A stretch of DNA of 27,872 nucleotides, from assembly GCA_964603025.1 (NCBI GenBank), contig CAZRTO010000011.1, forward strand, positions 1 through 27,872, read 5' to 3'. The number at the start of each line of letters is the position of its first letter. The stretch's first letter is position 1. The translations under genes were made by a program, and so were the position numbers. Below are positions 7,088-15,167 of this stretch, piece by piece. The notes under the pieces were generated by a model. The model saw only the letters and a program-made list of their open reading frames with translations. It had not been told where the DNA came from and ran no database searches. The stretch is from CALFCX01 sp964603025. Its GTDB lineage: Bacteria; Margulisbacteria; WOR-1; JAKLHX01.

Positions 7088-9031
7088 TTATTTTATTGTC
7101 ACATATTTGGTCTCGTAACCAAAAGGCCTGAACTCCCTGCCCGAACCGGTATAGAACTTGCTGAAGAACTCCACGAGCTGAAGGCGCGCTGAGTGGATGA
7201 ACGCGCTGAGGACCGAAATCACCAGGTTGAAAAGATGGCCAAGTATGAGTATGGCGGCCATTATTATGTAACCTACGAACGGGACGCCCGCTGTAAGCCC
7301 GGCGATAAGATTGATCACCATGCCTATTATTGAGGTGGTCATCATCAAAGCCAGAAGCCTGGAATATGAAAGCGTATCCCCCAAAAAACCCGTGGTCCGG
7401 TAAAGGCTTAGTATCCCGGTAAGCGCCTTCTGTATCAACAACTTTTCGTTTCTGCCCTGCGTAAGCACCAGCGCCGCCGCTCCGACCATGGAAAGCCTGG
7501 ACAGTACCGGAGCTGCGGCAAGAGCGGCCACTGACGCGGCCGCGAACCCCGAAAGAGACAAAAGGAAGAATATCCACAAGCCGTCGTCAAGCATGCCGTT
7601 CAGCCAGTCGCCTTTTAATATTTTGGAGACCATGGATACGAACACGCCGAAAAGGTTCTGAAAAAGCCCTAGCCCCACGGACAAAAGAAGCACAGCCAAA
7701 GGGCTCTTTATCGGATCGATAAGCCGGAGGCTTTGAAGGGCAGGGCCAAGCGGCGCCGGCACCGCGGACAGCTCCACGCTGAAATAGTTGCCGGTAACGA
7801 TCCCCATCAACACGGTTGCTATCCCTCCCATCAAAAGCAGAAGGAGCAGTTTTTTCCCGCCTTCGGACAGTGTGAGCTTCTTAAGAAAATAAAGTGAGGC
7901 CGCCGCAAGGATCAGGCCGTACCCCACATCCGACAGACACATAGCAAAGAACAGTATGTAAAAAAATGACAGCGGAGCGGTCGGGTCTGTTTCGCCCCTG
8001 CCGGGGAACCCGAAGATAGCGGTGATGAGCTCGAACGGATATAAAATGCCGGGGTTCCTCAACAATGCCGGCGGGAGCTCTCCTTTTTCCGGCTCGATCA
8101 CGGCAAGAGCGCTTGACGGGGTTTGCGCAGACAGGGCATTTTCCAGTCTGGCTATGCTTTCGGCTGGAACCCATCCCGTGACATAAAATGTTTTTTCCGT
8201 CAGCCCGGCGCCCCGTTCGGCGGAAGCCCTGATCTGCCGCTGGCGCAGATAATCGCAAACGCGCTGAAGCTTGATCAGGTCTGGAACGAACTTTTCCAGG
8301 CCGGATACGGCATCCGTTTTTTTCATAAGAGCTTCTTGCTCAGCCCGGTCTATGGCTGCAAGCTCCTGCGCGGGGGTCCTTTCCGACACCGGCAGCGCTA
8401 TTCTCAGGAAAGCATGTTTTGAAAATATCTCCTCAAGCCCTGAAGCCTCTTTCAGATGGAATATCACGAAATACGAGTTGTCCCCATGGACCGATACTCT
8501 TTGCGCTGCGGCATCCGGGCATGCGCTTTCCAGTTCACGGATAAAGGCCGGCTCTTTCCTGGTCTTTAGCATGCCGGTCACGGCGTATGTTCTTTGGGTG
8601 CACGAAAGGGCTCTCAGCCCAATATTTAGAGAAACCCACGGCAGAAGCAGCTCCCTGTCTTTTTCGAGCGCGGACAAGAGCCCGTTAAGCCCCGACAGTT
8701 CCGTCTCATATGCCCTGACCTGCTTTAAGACCGTCCGCCAGTCATATTCCTCGGCGTTTATTTTCAGCTCGGCCATGGCTACCGGCTCCTTATACGGGGC
8801 AAAATTCTCTACAAAACCTTTCTTTTTGCCTGAGATCCCCGCAAGAAGAGCTATCACCCTCTCGATCTCGGGGACCGCAAGACTGTCTTCGGAAGCTTCT
8901 TCCCGGTCGCCTGATCTCCCGGTCACGGCGGATATCTGAATAACGCGTGATCTTTGGAGCAGAGACAGGACCTGCTCTTTTTCGCTCAAATGGGCCGCTA
9001 TCGCGACCTTTTTCATATCAACTATCGACAT
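7088..9031 (-). CDS. ntpI: V-type ATPase membrane stator subunit I (a subunit)
   Basis: 647 residues, normal length. The N-terminal cytoplasmic half (about 1-325) has two alpha/beta lobes and coiled coils that bind the peripheral stalks; the C-terminal half has about eight membrane helices. The conserved arginine that releases the ion from the ring is R558 in GDTLSYSRLLAL, and the family end HSARLQLVEFFSKFY is present with R616. It forms the ion half-channels next to the K ring. The start overlaps the ntpF stop by 10 bases, with AAGGA just upstream. Confidence 0.96.
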   Translation of the reverse strand: MSIVDMKKVAIAAHLSEKEQVLSLLQRSRVIQISAVTGRSGDREEASEDSLAVPEIERVIALLAGISGKKKGFVENFAPYKEPVAMAELKINAEEYDWRTVLKQVRAYETELSGLNGLLSALEKDRELLLPWVSLNIGLRALSCTQRTYAVTGMLKTRKEPAFIRELESACPDAAAQRVSVHGDNSYFVIFHLKEASGLEEIFSKHAFLRIALPVSERTPAQELAAIDRAEQEALMKKTDAVSGLEKFVPDLIKLQRVCDYLRQRQIRASAERGAGLTEKTFYVTGWVPAESIARLENALSAQTPSSALAVIEPEKGELPPALLRNPGILYPFELITAIFGFPGRGETDPTAPLSFFYILFFAMCLSDVGYGLILAAASLYFLKKLTLSEGGKKLLLLLLMGGIATVLMGIVTGNYFSVELSAVPAPLGPALQSLRLIDPIKSPLAVLLLSVGLGLFQNLFGVFVSMVSKILKGDWLNGMLDDGLWIFFLLSLSGFAAASVAALAAAPVLSRLSMVGAAALVLTQGRNEKLLIQKALTGILSLYRTTGFLGDTLSYSRLLALMMTTSIIGMVINLIAGLTAGVPFVGYIIMAAILILGHLFNLVISVLSAFIHSARLQLVEFFSKFYTGSGREFRPFGYETKYVTIK

Positions 9032-9318
9032 AGTTTCCTTGCCTCTTCAAGCTTTGACGCTGCTTTGGCGCGTACCGCCGAAACATCCCTCAAAGCCTGG
9101 GCCAGTATGGCGCCTTTTTCTTTTTCGGCTTCGGAGCGGGCAGCAGATATAGTTTGAGAGGCGCTCTCTCTGGCGGCGGCAAGCGCGTCGGAAACTATCT
9201 TTTCGGCCGCTGTTTTTGCCCTGTTGATAATGAGCGCTTTTTCGGTCTCGGCCGCGGCTATCATTTGGGCCGCGCGGCCTTCCGCAGAGAGGATAGAGTC
9301 AACGATTTCTATTGGCAT
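9022..9318 (-). CDS. ntpF: V-type ATPase subunit G/H (NtpF-like), peripheral stalk
   Basis: 98 residues, nearly all an alanine/glutamate-rich helix expected to form a right-handed coiled coil with subunit E. The frame could start four codons earlier at a TTG (9330), but that codon lies between the -10 box and the predicted transcription start, so ATG 9318 is preferred. No Shine-Dalgarno is visible and the predicted leader is about 8 bases. First gene of the operon, same position as ntpF in E. hirae. Sequence identity is weak in this family, so the call rests on composition, size and position. Confidence 0.85.
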   Translation of the reverse strand: MPIEIVDSILSAEGRAAQMIAAAETEKALIINRAKTAAEKIVSDALAAARESASQTISAARSEAEKEKGAILAQALRDVSAVRAKAASKLEEARKLCR

Positions 9319-9332
9319 GGGGTTACGCAAAA

Positions 9333-9341
9333 ATTATATCA
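9333..9341 (-). promoter_or_regulatory. Extended -10 promoter of the V-ATPase operon
   Basis: TGA-TATAAT on the minus strand, in the 33-base gap between the ychF stop (9352) and ntpF ATG (9318). It ends 14 bases before the ATG, predicting a leader of about 8 bases. No good -35 is seen at 16-18 base spacing; the extended -10 may compensate. Confidence 0.6.
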
Positions 9342-9351
9342 CGGCAGGGGT

Positions 9352-10449
9352 CTATACATTGAACCGGATCGTCGCTATGTCTCCGTCCCTGACCTCATAA
9401 TTTTTGCCCTCCAGCCGGACCAGCCCTTTTTCTCTCGCTTCATGATAGGACCCGGCCCGGAGAAGATCTTCCGCGGCTATCACCTCGGCGCTAATAAAAC
9501 CCCGCTCCATGTCGCTGTGCACTTTACCTGCGGCTGAAGGGAGTTTTGTTCCGGCGGGCACGGGCCAGGCCCTTGTTTCGTTCTCGTTAGCGGTAAAAAA
9601 GGTTATAAGCCCCAGCATTTTATATCCGGCGTCGATAAGGTCCGGAAGCCTCGAATGCTCCATGCCTATATCCTTCATGTACTGTTCGGCCTCGGACTTT
9701 TCCAGGCCAAAGATCTCGGCCTCGAGCTTTGAACAGATGATCACATAAGGAGCCCCCGCCTTGCCTGCGACATCCTTCAGCTGGCGGAGATACTGGTCTT
9801 CCGCTTTTAAGAAATGGTCCTCGCCGACATTGGCAACGAACAGCTGCGGTTTCATCGAAAGCAAGAACAAAGGCGCCAGCAGGGAATTCTCTTCGCGCGA
9901 AATCCGGACGGAGGCCGCGGGATGGCCCTTTTCAACCTCTGATTTTACCTTTTCGATCAGGCTCAGGTGTTCTTTGACGCGTTTATCGCCTGTTTTGGCC
10001 TCCTTCTGCGCTTCAGATGCTTTTTTTTCTAACGTCTTTAGGTCCGCGAGGAGTATTTCGGAATTTATTATTTCTACGTCCCTGGACGGGTCCGGAAGGC
10101 CTTCCACATGGGCTATAGAGCTGTCATCAAAACATCTGACCACATGCGCTATAGCGTCCACTTCTCTGATATTGGCAAGGAACTGGTTGCCCAGCCCCTC
10201 TCCCTTGCTCGCCCCTTTTACAAGTCCGGCGATATCCACAAATTCTATCGCGGCTTCTGTCGCCTTTTTGGACTTCATGATCTTGGATATTTTGGCCGTT
10301 CGCTCATCGGGCACTTCGACTATTCCGATATTAGGGTCTATGGTGGTAAAAGGATAATTGGATACAGCCGCCGATAATCTCGTAAGCGCGTTGAACAAGG
10401 TTGATTTGCCTACATTGGGCAGGCCTATTATGCCGACCTTCAGCGGCAT
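9352..10449 (-). CDS. ychF: Obg-family NTPase YchF (OLA1-like)
   Basis: 365 residues, full length. The P-loop GLPNVGKS is at 9-16, the G2-like stretch NYPFTTIDPNIG follows at 31-42, DIAG at 72-75, and the base-specificity motif is NVGE (207-210) instead of NKxD, the YchF hallmark that lets it use ATP. A C-terminal TGS domain ends RDGDIATIRFNV. YchF associates with ribosomes and affects translation and stress responses. The ATG overlaps the nadC stop by 10 bases. The V-ATPase promoter starts immediately after its stop. Confidence 0.97.
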   Translation of the reverse strand: MPLKVGIIGLPNVGKSTLFNALTRLSAAVSNYPFTTIDPNIGIVEVPDERTAKISKIMKSKKATEAAIEFVDIAGLVKGASKGEGLGNQFLANIREVDAIAHVVRCFDDSSIAHVEGLPDPSRDVEIINSEILLADLKTLEKKASEAQKEAKTGDKRVKEHLSLIEKVKSEVEKGHPAASVRISREENSLLAPLFLLSMKPQLFVANVGEDHFLKAEDQYLRQLKDVAGKAGAPYVIICSKLEAEIFGLEKSEAEQYMKDIGMEHSRLPDLIDAGYKMLGLITFFTANENETRAWPVPAGTKLPSAAGKVHSDMERGFISAEVIAAEDLLRAGSYHEAREKGLVRLEGKNYEVRDGDIATIRFNV

Positions 10450-11273
10450 GAGACGATCTCGAGCGAGAGGTCGAGGGCTTTGGGAGAATGGGTCAGCGCC
10501 CCCACGGATATATGATCGACGCCTGTCTTTGCCACCGCGCGCACGTTCTTAAGCGTTATCCCGCCGGACGCTTCAAGCAATATTTTTTTAGCCCGCTTTT
10601 TTTCGATGGCGCGGGCTGTCCTGACGCACTTCCTGAGCGCTTTTATGTTCATATTATCGAGCAGTATAATGTCGGCTCCGGACGCGGCGGCTTTTTTGAG
10701 TTCCGATAGGTTTTTTACTTCGATCTCAACGCGCCCGCATCTTTTCGCCTTTTTCACGGCGCGAGAAATGTCGTTTTCGACGCACAGATGATTGTCTTTT
10801 ATTAGCACCGCGTCAAATAATCCGATCCTGTGATTAAAACATCCTCCTGCCTTGACCGCCTTTTTTTCCAGATCCCTCCAGAGAGGCGTAGTCTTTCGGG
10901 TGTCCAACACCTTTGCCCCTGTCCCTTTTACAGCGGCGGCAAAGCGTGCCGCCATCGTGGCCACCCCTGATAATCTCTGCAAAAAATTGAGCGCGAGCCG
11001 CTCTCCGGACAGAATAGCTCTTGCGGGCCCTTTTATGCGCGCGACCATATCACCTTTTTTCGCGCGGCTCCCGTCTTTTTTCAGTAATGAGAAATTTATC
11101 CGGGGATCAAGGTGCCTAAAGACTTCCCTTGCAGTCTCAAGACCGGCTATGGTTCCTTTTTCTTTCGCAATAATTACCGCTTCGACCTTCAAGCCCTCCG
11201 GGACCAGACATTTGGTAGTTATATCCCCGGAGCCCAGGTCTTCACGCAGAGCAAGTTTGATCAGATCGCGCAT
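10440..11273 (-). CDS. nadC: Nicotinate-nucleotide pyrophosphorylase (quinolinate phosphoribosyltransferase)
   Basis: 277 residues, normal length. It converts quinolinate and PRPP to nicotinate mononucleotide, CO2 and pyrophosphate in de novo NAD synthesis. Signature pieces: LREDLGSGDITT at the N-terminus, LDTRKTTP with DTRKT at 124-128, GGCFNHRIGLFDAVLIKDNH at 143-162, and LLDNM plus LEASGGI in the barrel. A GGGAG ribosome site precedes ATG 11273, 11 bases after cdsA. nadA and nadB are not in the window, so quinolinate synthesis must be encoded elsewhere. Confidence 0.97.
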   Translation of the reverse strand: MRDLIKLALREDLGSGDITTKCLVPEGLKVEAVIIAKEKGTIAGLETAREVFRHLDPRINFSLLKKDGSRAKKGDMVARIKGPARAILSGERLALNFLQRLSGVATMAARFAAAVKGTGAKVLDTRKTTPLWRDLEKKAVKAGGCFNHRIGLFDAVLIKDNHLCVENDISRAVKKAKRCGRVEIEVKNLSELKKAAASGADIILLDNMNIKALRKCVRTARAIEKKRAKKILLEASGGITLKNVRAVAKTGVDHISVGALTHSPKALDLSLEIVSCR

Positions 11274-11284
11274 AAGCTCTCCCT

Positions 11285-12097
11285 TTAGAAGAAAAGTATG
11301 ACGTAGTAGTACAGCAGCGGGGCCGTAAAAATAAAGCTGTCCATCCTGTCAAGCACGCCGCCGTGACCCGGCACTATGTTGCTGGAGTCTTTTGCTCCGG
11401 CGTCCCTTTTGACCAGCGATTCGGAAAGATCGCTCAGCTGGGCGACCACACCGACAAAACCGCCGATGATCAGATAATGGACCAGGTTCGCCGGATACAG
11501 CGTCTGCTCATAAGCCATCGCGAACAGGACCGAAGCCAGAAGCGCTCCCGCAAGCCCTGCCGCAGCCCCCTCGACCGTCTTCTTTGGGCTGATATAAGGG
11601 CTGAGCTGGCGCCGCCCGAATTGTTTTCCCGCAAAATAGGCCAGCGTATCGGCTGTCCATACGATGAACATGAGCAGGAACAAAAGTTCGCCATGGAGCG
11701 TAAGGGCCCTAAGCAGCACCAGATATCCGAAAAGCCAGCCTATATAAAGCACTCCCAGCAGCGTTATGGAGATATTCGCCGTGGCCTGCGCGCTCCTTTT
11801 TATGAAAATGCCCGCCAAAAACACGGAGATCACGGCAGCGGTAAGCATGGCCGCCGAAACAGGCTCCCAGTTCGGGTGATTAGTAAGGTTGTGGGCGAAA
11901 ACTATCATCCCCAGGCTGAAAATATTGCCGAGCGTGTAATACGGATTGAACCCTTTTTTCTTCATGAGGTTGTAGAATTCGTTTATGGAGATCACCGCTA
12001 TGACCGCCACAAGCGCGAAGAACCACAATCCGCCGAAGTATGTGCACGCGAATATCACGGGGACCGAAACCAGCACCGTCAGCATTCTTTCAAGCAT
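11285..12097 (-). CDS. cdsA: Phosphatidate cytidylyltransferase (CDP-diglyceride synthase)
   Basis: 270 residues with about seven or eight membrane helices. The C-terminal half has the family signature: SPKKTVEGAAAG, then QLSDLSESLVKRDAGAKDSSNIVPGHGGVLDRMDSF, with the metal-binding acidic residues in place. It makes CDP-diacylglycerol from phosphatidic acid and CTP, the precursor of all bacterial phospholipids. The start carries GGGAGGTGA overlapping the uppS stop, so it is translationally coupled. In many bacteria dxr and rseP follow; here nadC does. Confidence 0.96.
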   Translation of the reverse strand: MLERMLTVLVSVPVIFACTYFGGLWFFALVAVIAVISINEFYNLMKKKGFNPYYTLGNIFSLGMIVFAHNLTNHPNWEPVSAAMLTAAVISVFLAGIFIKRSAQATANISITLLGVLYIGWLFGYLVLLRALTLHGELLFLLMFIVWTADTLAYFAGKQFGRRQLSPYISPKKTVEGAAAGLAGALLASVLFAMAYEQTLYPANLVHYLIIGGFVGVVAQLSDLSESLVKRDAGAKDSSNIVPGHGGVLDRMDSFIFTAPLLYYYVILFF

Positions 12098-12100
12098 TTG

Positions 12101-12853
12101 TCACCTCCCGAACCTTCTTGCCCTGCCGGAATAATCCTTTATGGCCGACAAAAATTCTTTTTTCCTGAAATCCGGAAAATATTTTTCGGTCACCATTATC
12201 TCGGAATACGCGATCTGCCACAAAAGAAAATTGCTTATCCTCATGTCCCCGCCGGTCCTGATCAAAAGGTCCGGGTCCGGGATGCCGGCCGTATAAAGGT
12301 TGTCGGACAAAAGTTTTTCGTCTATCTTAAGGCCGCCGTAGGCCCTTGAAAGTTCCGTGATCTTTCTGGCGGCATCGGCTATCTCGGCGCGGCCTCCGTA
12401 ATTGTACATGACCTGGAGGCTCAGCCCCGTATTGGCGGACGTTGACCTCTCTATCTCAAGCATTTTATCCCGGATCCCTTTTTCTATCTCGTCCAGGCGC
12501 CCGAGGAATCTGATCTTAACGTTCTTTTCGCAGAGAGCTCTCGCCTCAACGTCTATGGCCTCGATAAGCAGCCATTCGAGATATTTGACCTCATCTTTCG
12601 GCCTGTATTTGTTCTCCGTGGAAAAAGCGTATATGGTCAGGTACTCGATCCCGGAGGAGATGCAGGAATTGTAAATATCGCGAAGCGCCTCCAGGCCGTA
12701 TTTGTAGCCGGCGATCTTGGGCAGACGTCGCTTTTCAGCCCAACGGCGGTTGCCGTCCATTATTATGGCAACATGCCTTGGTATCGGGCCCTTCCCGGCG
12801 GCATCGGCCGGATCTGCGGTCTTTTTCCGGAAAATATTGAGGGGATTGAACAC
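12101..12853 (-). CDS. uppS: Isoprenyl transferase (undecaprenyl diphosphate synthase)
   Basis: 250 residues. It carries HVAIIMDGNRRWA with the catalytic D33 and DGNRR, the FSTEN motif, and the C-terminal RTGGDMRISNFLLWQIAYSE that binds the isopentenyl substrate. It extends farnesyl diphosphate to the C55 carrier used for peptidoglycan and LPS. The start is GTG, 3 bases after the frr stop with only a weak ribosome site, so coupling to frr is likely. The first 25 residues are poorly conserved in the family, so the exact start is less certain. Confidence 0.96.
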   Translation of the reverse strand: MFNPLNIFRKKTADPADAAGKGPIPRHVAIIMDGNRRWAEKRRLPKIAGYKYGLEALRDIYNSCISSGIEYLTIYAFSTENKYRPKDEVKYLEWLLIEAIDVEARALCEKNVKIRFLGRLDEIEKGIRDKMLEIERSTSANTGLSLQVMYNYGGRAEIADAARKITELSRAYGGLKIDEKLLSDNLYTAGIPDPDLLIRTGGDMRISNFLLWQIAYSEIMVTEKYFPDFRKKEFLSAIKDYSGRARRFGR

Positions 12854-12856
12854 CGG

Positions 12857-13411
12857 TCAGACTTCCATGACTTCTTTTTCTTTGAGAGCCACCAGCTTGT
12901 CTATGCTTGCCGTTTCGTTGTCGGTGATCTTCTGGATCTCGGCGTCCAGATGTTTTGCCTGGTCTTCCGTGAACTTTTTCGCGTCTTTTTGTTTTTTGAC
13001 CTCATCGATCGAGTCTCGGCGTATGTTCCTGACGGACACCTTTGCCTCTTCGGCGTGCTTTTTTATCGCCTTGACCAGGTCTTTCCTTCTTTCTTCGGTC
13101 ATAGGCGGCAGTATTATCCGTATAAGCGTTCCTTCGACCTTGGGCATCGCGCCCAGATCGGCCTGCTGAAGCGCTTTGTCTATGGCCTGACAAGCGCCCT
13201 TGTCAAAGGGTTGTATGGTGATCTGCTTGGATTCCGGAGTGGATATATTTGCCAGCTGTTTAAGCGGCGTTGAGGTCCCGTAATAATCCACGTGCACATT
13301 GTCCACCAGGGCGGCGCTTGCCCTGCCCGTACGGATCGATGAAAGCTCTTTTCTGAACGCCTCCAGCGCTTTGTTCATTCTGTCCTGGGTTTTTTTTACG
13401 ATCTCTTCCAT
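12857..13411 (-). CDS. frr: Ribosome recycling factor
   Basis: 184 residues, the normal size (about 185). Family signatures include LSSIRTGRASAALVD, LKQLANISTPESKQITIQPFDK, and GTLIRIILPPMTEERRKDLVK with the helical bundle following. RRF works with EF-G to split the post-termination ribosome. A clear GGAGGG lies 8 bases before the ATG and overlaps the spacer after the pyrH stop. The pyrH-frr-uppS-cdsA order is conserved in many bacteria. Confidence 0.98.
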   Translation of the reverse strand: MEEIVKKTQDRMNKALEAFRKELSSIRTGRASAALVDNVHVDYYGTSTPLKQLANISTPESKQITIQPFDKGACQAIDKALQQADLGAMPKVEGTLIRIILPPMTEERRKDLVKAIKKHAEEAKVSVRNIRRDSIDEVKKQKDAKKFTEDQAKHLDAEIQKITDNETASIDKLVALKEKEVMEV

Positions 13412-13427
13412 TGCGAAGCCCTCCGTT

Positions 13428-14135
13428 CTATTTTCCTACTACGGTCCCCACTGTTTTCCCCTGAAGGGCCGCCTCGATATTGCCTTTTTTTGTAAGGTCG
13501 AGGACTATTATCGGTATTTCGTTGTCCATGCACAGCGAAACGGCCGTTGAGTCCATAACCTTAAGGCGTTTTTTGAGTATCTGCATGTAGCTTACCCTCT
13601 TGTATCTCCTGGCCTTGGGGTTCTTCATTGGGTCCTCCGTATATATGCCGTCCACTTTTGTGGCCTTGAGGATGACATCAGCGTTTATCTCGGCGGCCCT
13701 GAGGGCGGCGGTGGTATCCGTGGTGAAATACGGATTGCCTGTGCCCCCGGCGAACACGACGACACGGCCTTTTTCCATATGTCTTATTGCCCGGCGCCTG
13801 ATATAAGGTTCGGCGATCGCGAACATCTCTATAGCGCTTAAGACTCTGCAGAAGATGCCCAGTTTTTCAAGCGCGTCTTGTATGGCAAGAGCGTTTATCA
13901 CCGTAGCAAGCATGCCCATATAGTCGCCCGTCGCCCTGTCGGTCCCGTTGCTCTGCCCGCCCCTGAAGATGTTGCCGCCGCCCACAACGATACCAAGCTC
14001 CACTTTGTGCCTCTTGAGACGCCTGATCTCCTCAGCCAGCATGCCAAGGACCTTGTGATCTATGCCGAGACCCTGTTTCCCGCCTATGAATTCGCCGCTT
14101 AGTTTGAGGAGTACACGCTTGTATTTGAGTTTCAT
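13428..14135 (-). CDS. pyrH: Uridylate kinase (UMP kinase)
   Basis: 235 residues of the amino-acid-kinase fold: KRVLLKLSGE at the N-terminus, VVGGGNIFRG for phosphate binding, and AGGTGNPYFTTDTTAALRA for UMP binding. It makes UDP from UMP and ATP and is allosterically controlled by GTP/UTP in most bacteria. The ATG has no Shine-Dalgarno; the -10 box ends 11 bases upstream, so the mRNA should be almost leaderless. It heads the pyrH-frr-uppS-cdsA-nadC-ychF operon. The rpsB-tsf genes that often precede pyrH are absent. Confidence 0.98.
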   Translation of the reverse strand: MKLKYKRVLLKLSGEFIGGKQGLGIDHKVLGMLAEEIRRLKRHKVELGIVVGGGNIFRGGQSNGTDRATGDYMGMLATVINALAIQDALEKLGIFCRVLSAIEMFAIAEPYIRRRAIRHMEKGRVVVFAGGTGNPYFTTDTTAALRAAEINADVILKATKVDGIYTEDPMKNPKARRYKRVSYMQILKKRLKVMDSTAVSLCMDNEIPIIVLDLTKKGNIEAALQGKTVGTVVGK

Positions 14136-14146
14136 GGGTTTAAAGG

Positions 14147-14176
14147 ATTATAACAAGGCATTGGTAATAGTGTCAA
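14147..14176 (-). promoter_or_regulatory. Promoter of the pyrH operon
   Basis: Minus-strand TTGACA (14176-14171), a perfect -35, 18 bases from TATAAT (14152-14147) with TGT before it (extended -10). The -10 ends 11 bases before ATG 14135, so the expected leader is about 5 bases. Confidence 0.85.
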
Positions 14177-14188
14177 ACACGGCAAAGG

Positions 14189-14261
14189 ATGACGGATGAA
14201 GTCTGATGGATGAAGAAAAATCATGAAAAGTCTCTCGTCATGCTTCATCCGTCATACTTCA
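14189..14261. repeat. Inverted pair of degenerate heptamer arrays
   Basis: The plus strand has four tandem 7-mers of the type TGANGNA (TGACGGA, TGAAGTC, TGATGGA, TGAAGAA at 14190-14217). The minus strand has four more (TGAAGTA, TGACGGA, TGAAGCA, TGACGAG at 14261-14234). The two arrays face each other and include a perfect 13-base inverted repeat (14189-14201 with 14243-14255) around a 41-base loop. The epimerase-like gene's TGA stop is the first three bases of the minus-strand array. The RNA hairpin could act as a 3' end or attenuator, but no strong U-run follows. Confidence 0.75.
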
Positions 14262-15047
14262 TTCTCTCTGAGCCGCTGCGATAAGCGCCTGATGCGCCGC
14301 CCGCATCTCTTCGAGCGTCTTATATGCCCCCTCCTTGCCGAACCAGTACGAGCCCACAACGAACCAGCGGGCGCCGGCCTCAAAAGGGCCTTTTATTGTT
14401 GCATCAGTGATCGCTCCGTCCACTGCAAGCAATTTCTGAAATGATCTATTCTGTAAATTCCGTAGATTGCACAAGCCCCTCTGGTCGAACCCTCTTCCGC
14501 CGTCACCCGGGATGACGGTCATAGCAAGCGCAAAATCGACCGCTGCTTCTAATTCCGCCGCTAAATATATCGCTTCGTTGGGATTGACTACGACCCCGGG
14601 ACTGGCCCCGGCTCCTCTTATCGCTTCGATCGTCTTGTACATATCACCTGTTTGCATATTTTCCATCACGAACGCGCCCGGATGCACTGACATGAAATCA
14701 ACCGAGCCCTTAAAAGACAACAGATATCTGTTGAACTCAGCCAGCCCTCCCAATGTCGATGGCCTCACCATAAAATGCGCGTCGATCGGCAGTCCTACTT
14801 GCTCTTTAAGCTCCATGGCCAGTTTTGGATCAAATATATCCATATTTGAGGGTTTGCCGTTGGTTTCAACGCATCGCGGATCGAATATATCCGCATGAAA
14901 CGTTGAGGCTCCGGCTTTTTTCGCCATTTGCGCTCTTTCTATGAATGCCGCATGGTTGCCGGTCCTAAGCAATGGCGACAGCGTCGTCATCGAAGGATTT
15001 ATAACCGGGATAAGGCTCGCTTTGATGGCCGTACAATTTAATCGCAT
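14259..15047 (-). CDS. Ribulose-phosphate 3-epimerase-family protein, divergent
   Basis: 262 residues, TIM-barrel. The metal and acid/base residues of ribulose-5-phosphate 3-epimerase align: H51 and D53 in FHADIFD, H91 in DAHFMV, and D210 in AVDGAI. Phosphate-loop equivalents MTVIPGDGGRGF and FVVGSYWFG are also present. It differs from housekeeping Rpe: longer (usual 215-230), an insertion after strand 2 (PRCVETNGKPSN), and an HPG in place of HPE/HxE. It may be Rpe itself, a hexulose-6-phosphate epimerase or another sugar-phosphate isomerase. GGAGGGG sits 9 bases before the ATG. Upstream lies the radical-SAM-like gene on the same strand, 120 bases away. Confidence 0.75.
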   Translation of the reverse strand: MRLNCTAIKASLIPVINPSMTTLSPLLRTGNHAAFIERAQMAKKAGASTFHADIFDPRCVETNGKPSNMDIFDPKLAMELKEQVGLPIDAHFMVRPSTLGGLAEFNRYLLSFKGSVDFMSVHPGAFVMENMQTGDMYKTIEAIRGAGASPGVVVNPNEAIYLAAELEAAVDFALAMTVIPGDGGRGFDQRGLCNLRNLQNRSFQKLLAVDGAITDATIKGPFEAGARWFVVGSYWFGKEGAYKTLEEMRAAHQALIAAAQRE

Positions 15048-15124
15048 AATCTACAACCCCTCCGTTTCAGCGTTAATAACCGTTTATTTCCAAAAGTTGC
15101 GCTTTCATTAGTTTATCGGCAGTT

Positions 15125-15143
15125 TTGCGGCGCGATTTCAGGC
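15125..15143. repeat. Copy 1 of a 19-base element upstream of the epimerase-like gene
   Basis: TTGCGGCGCGATTTCAGGC, 18 of 19 bases identical to 17321-17339. It lies 78-96 bases upstream of the epimerase-like ATG and 25 bases past the radical-SAM-like stop. The palindromic core seen in copy 2 is degenerate here. Confidence 0.6.
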
Positions 15144-15167
15144 GACCTATCCTATTTTCTCTTATCG

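Noticed and set aside
9319..9330. TTG start four codons upstream for ntpF
   Set aside because: It lies within the predicted -10 to +1 spacer of the operon promoter, so it would not be in the mRNA.
11363..12349. 328-residue plus-strand open frame
   Set aside because: Antisense to cdsA and uppS; composition follows the reverse codons of the membrane protein.
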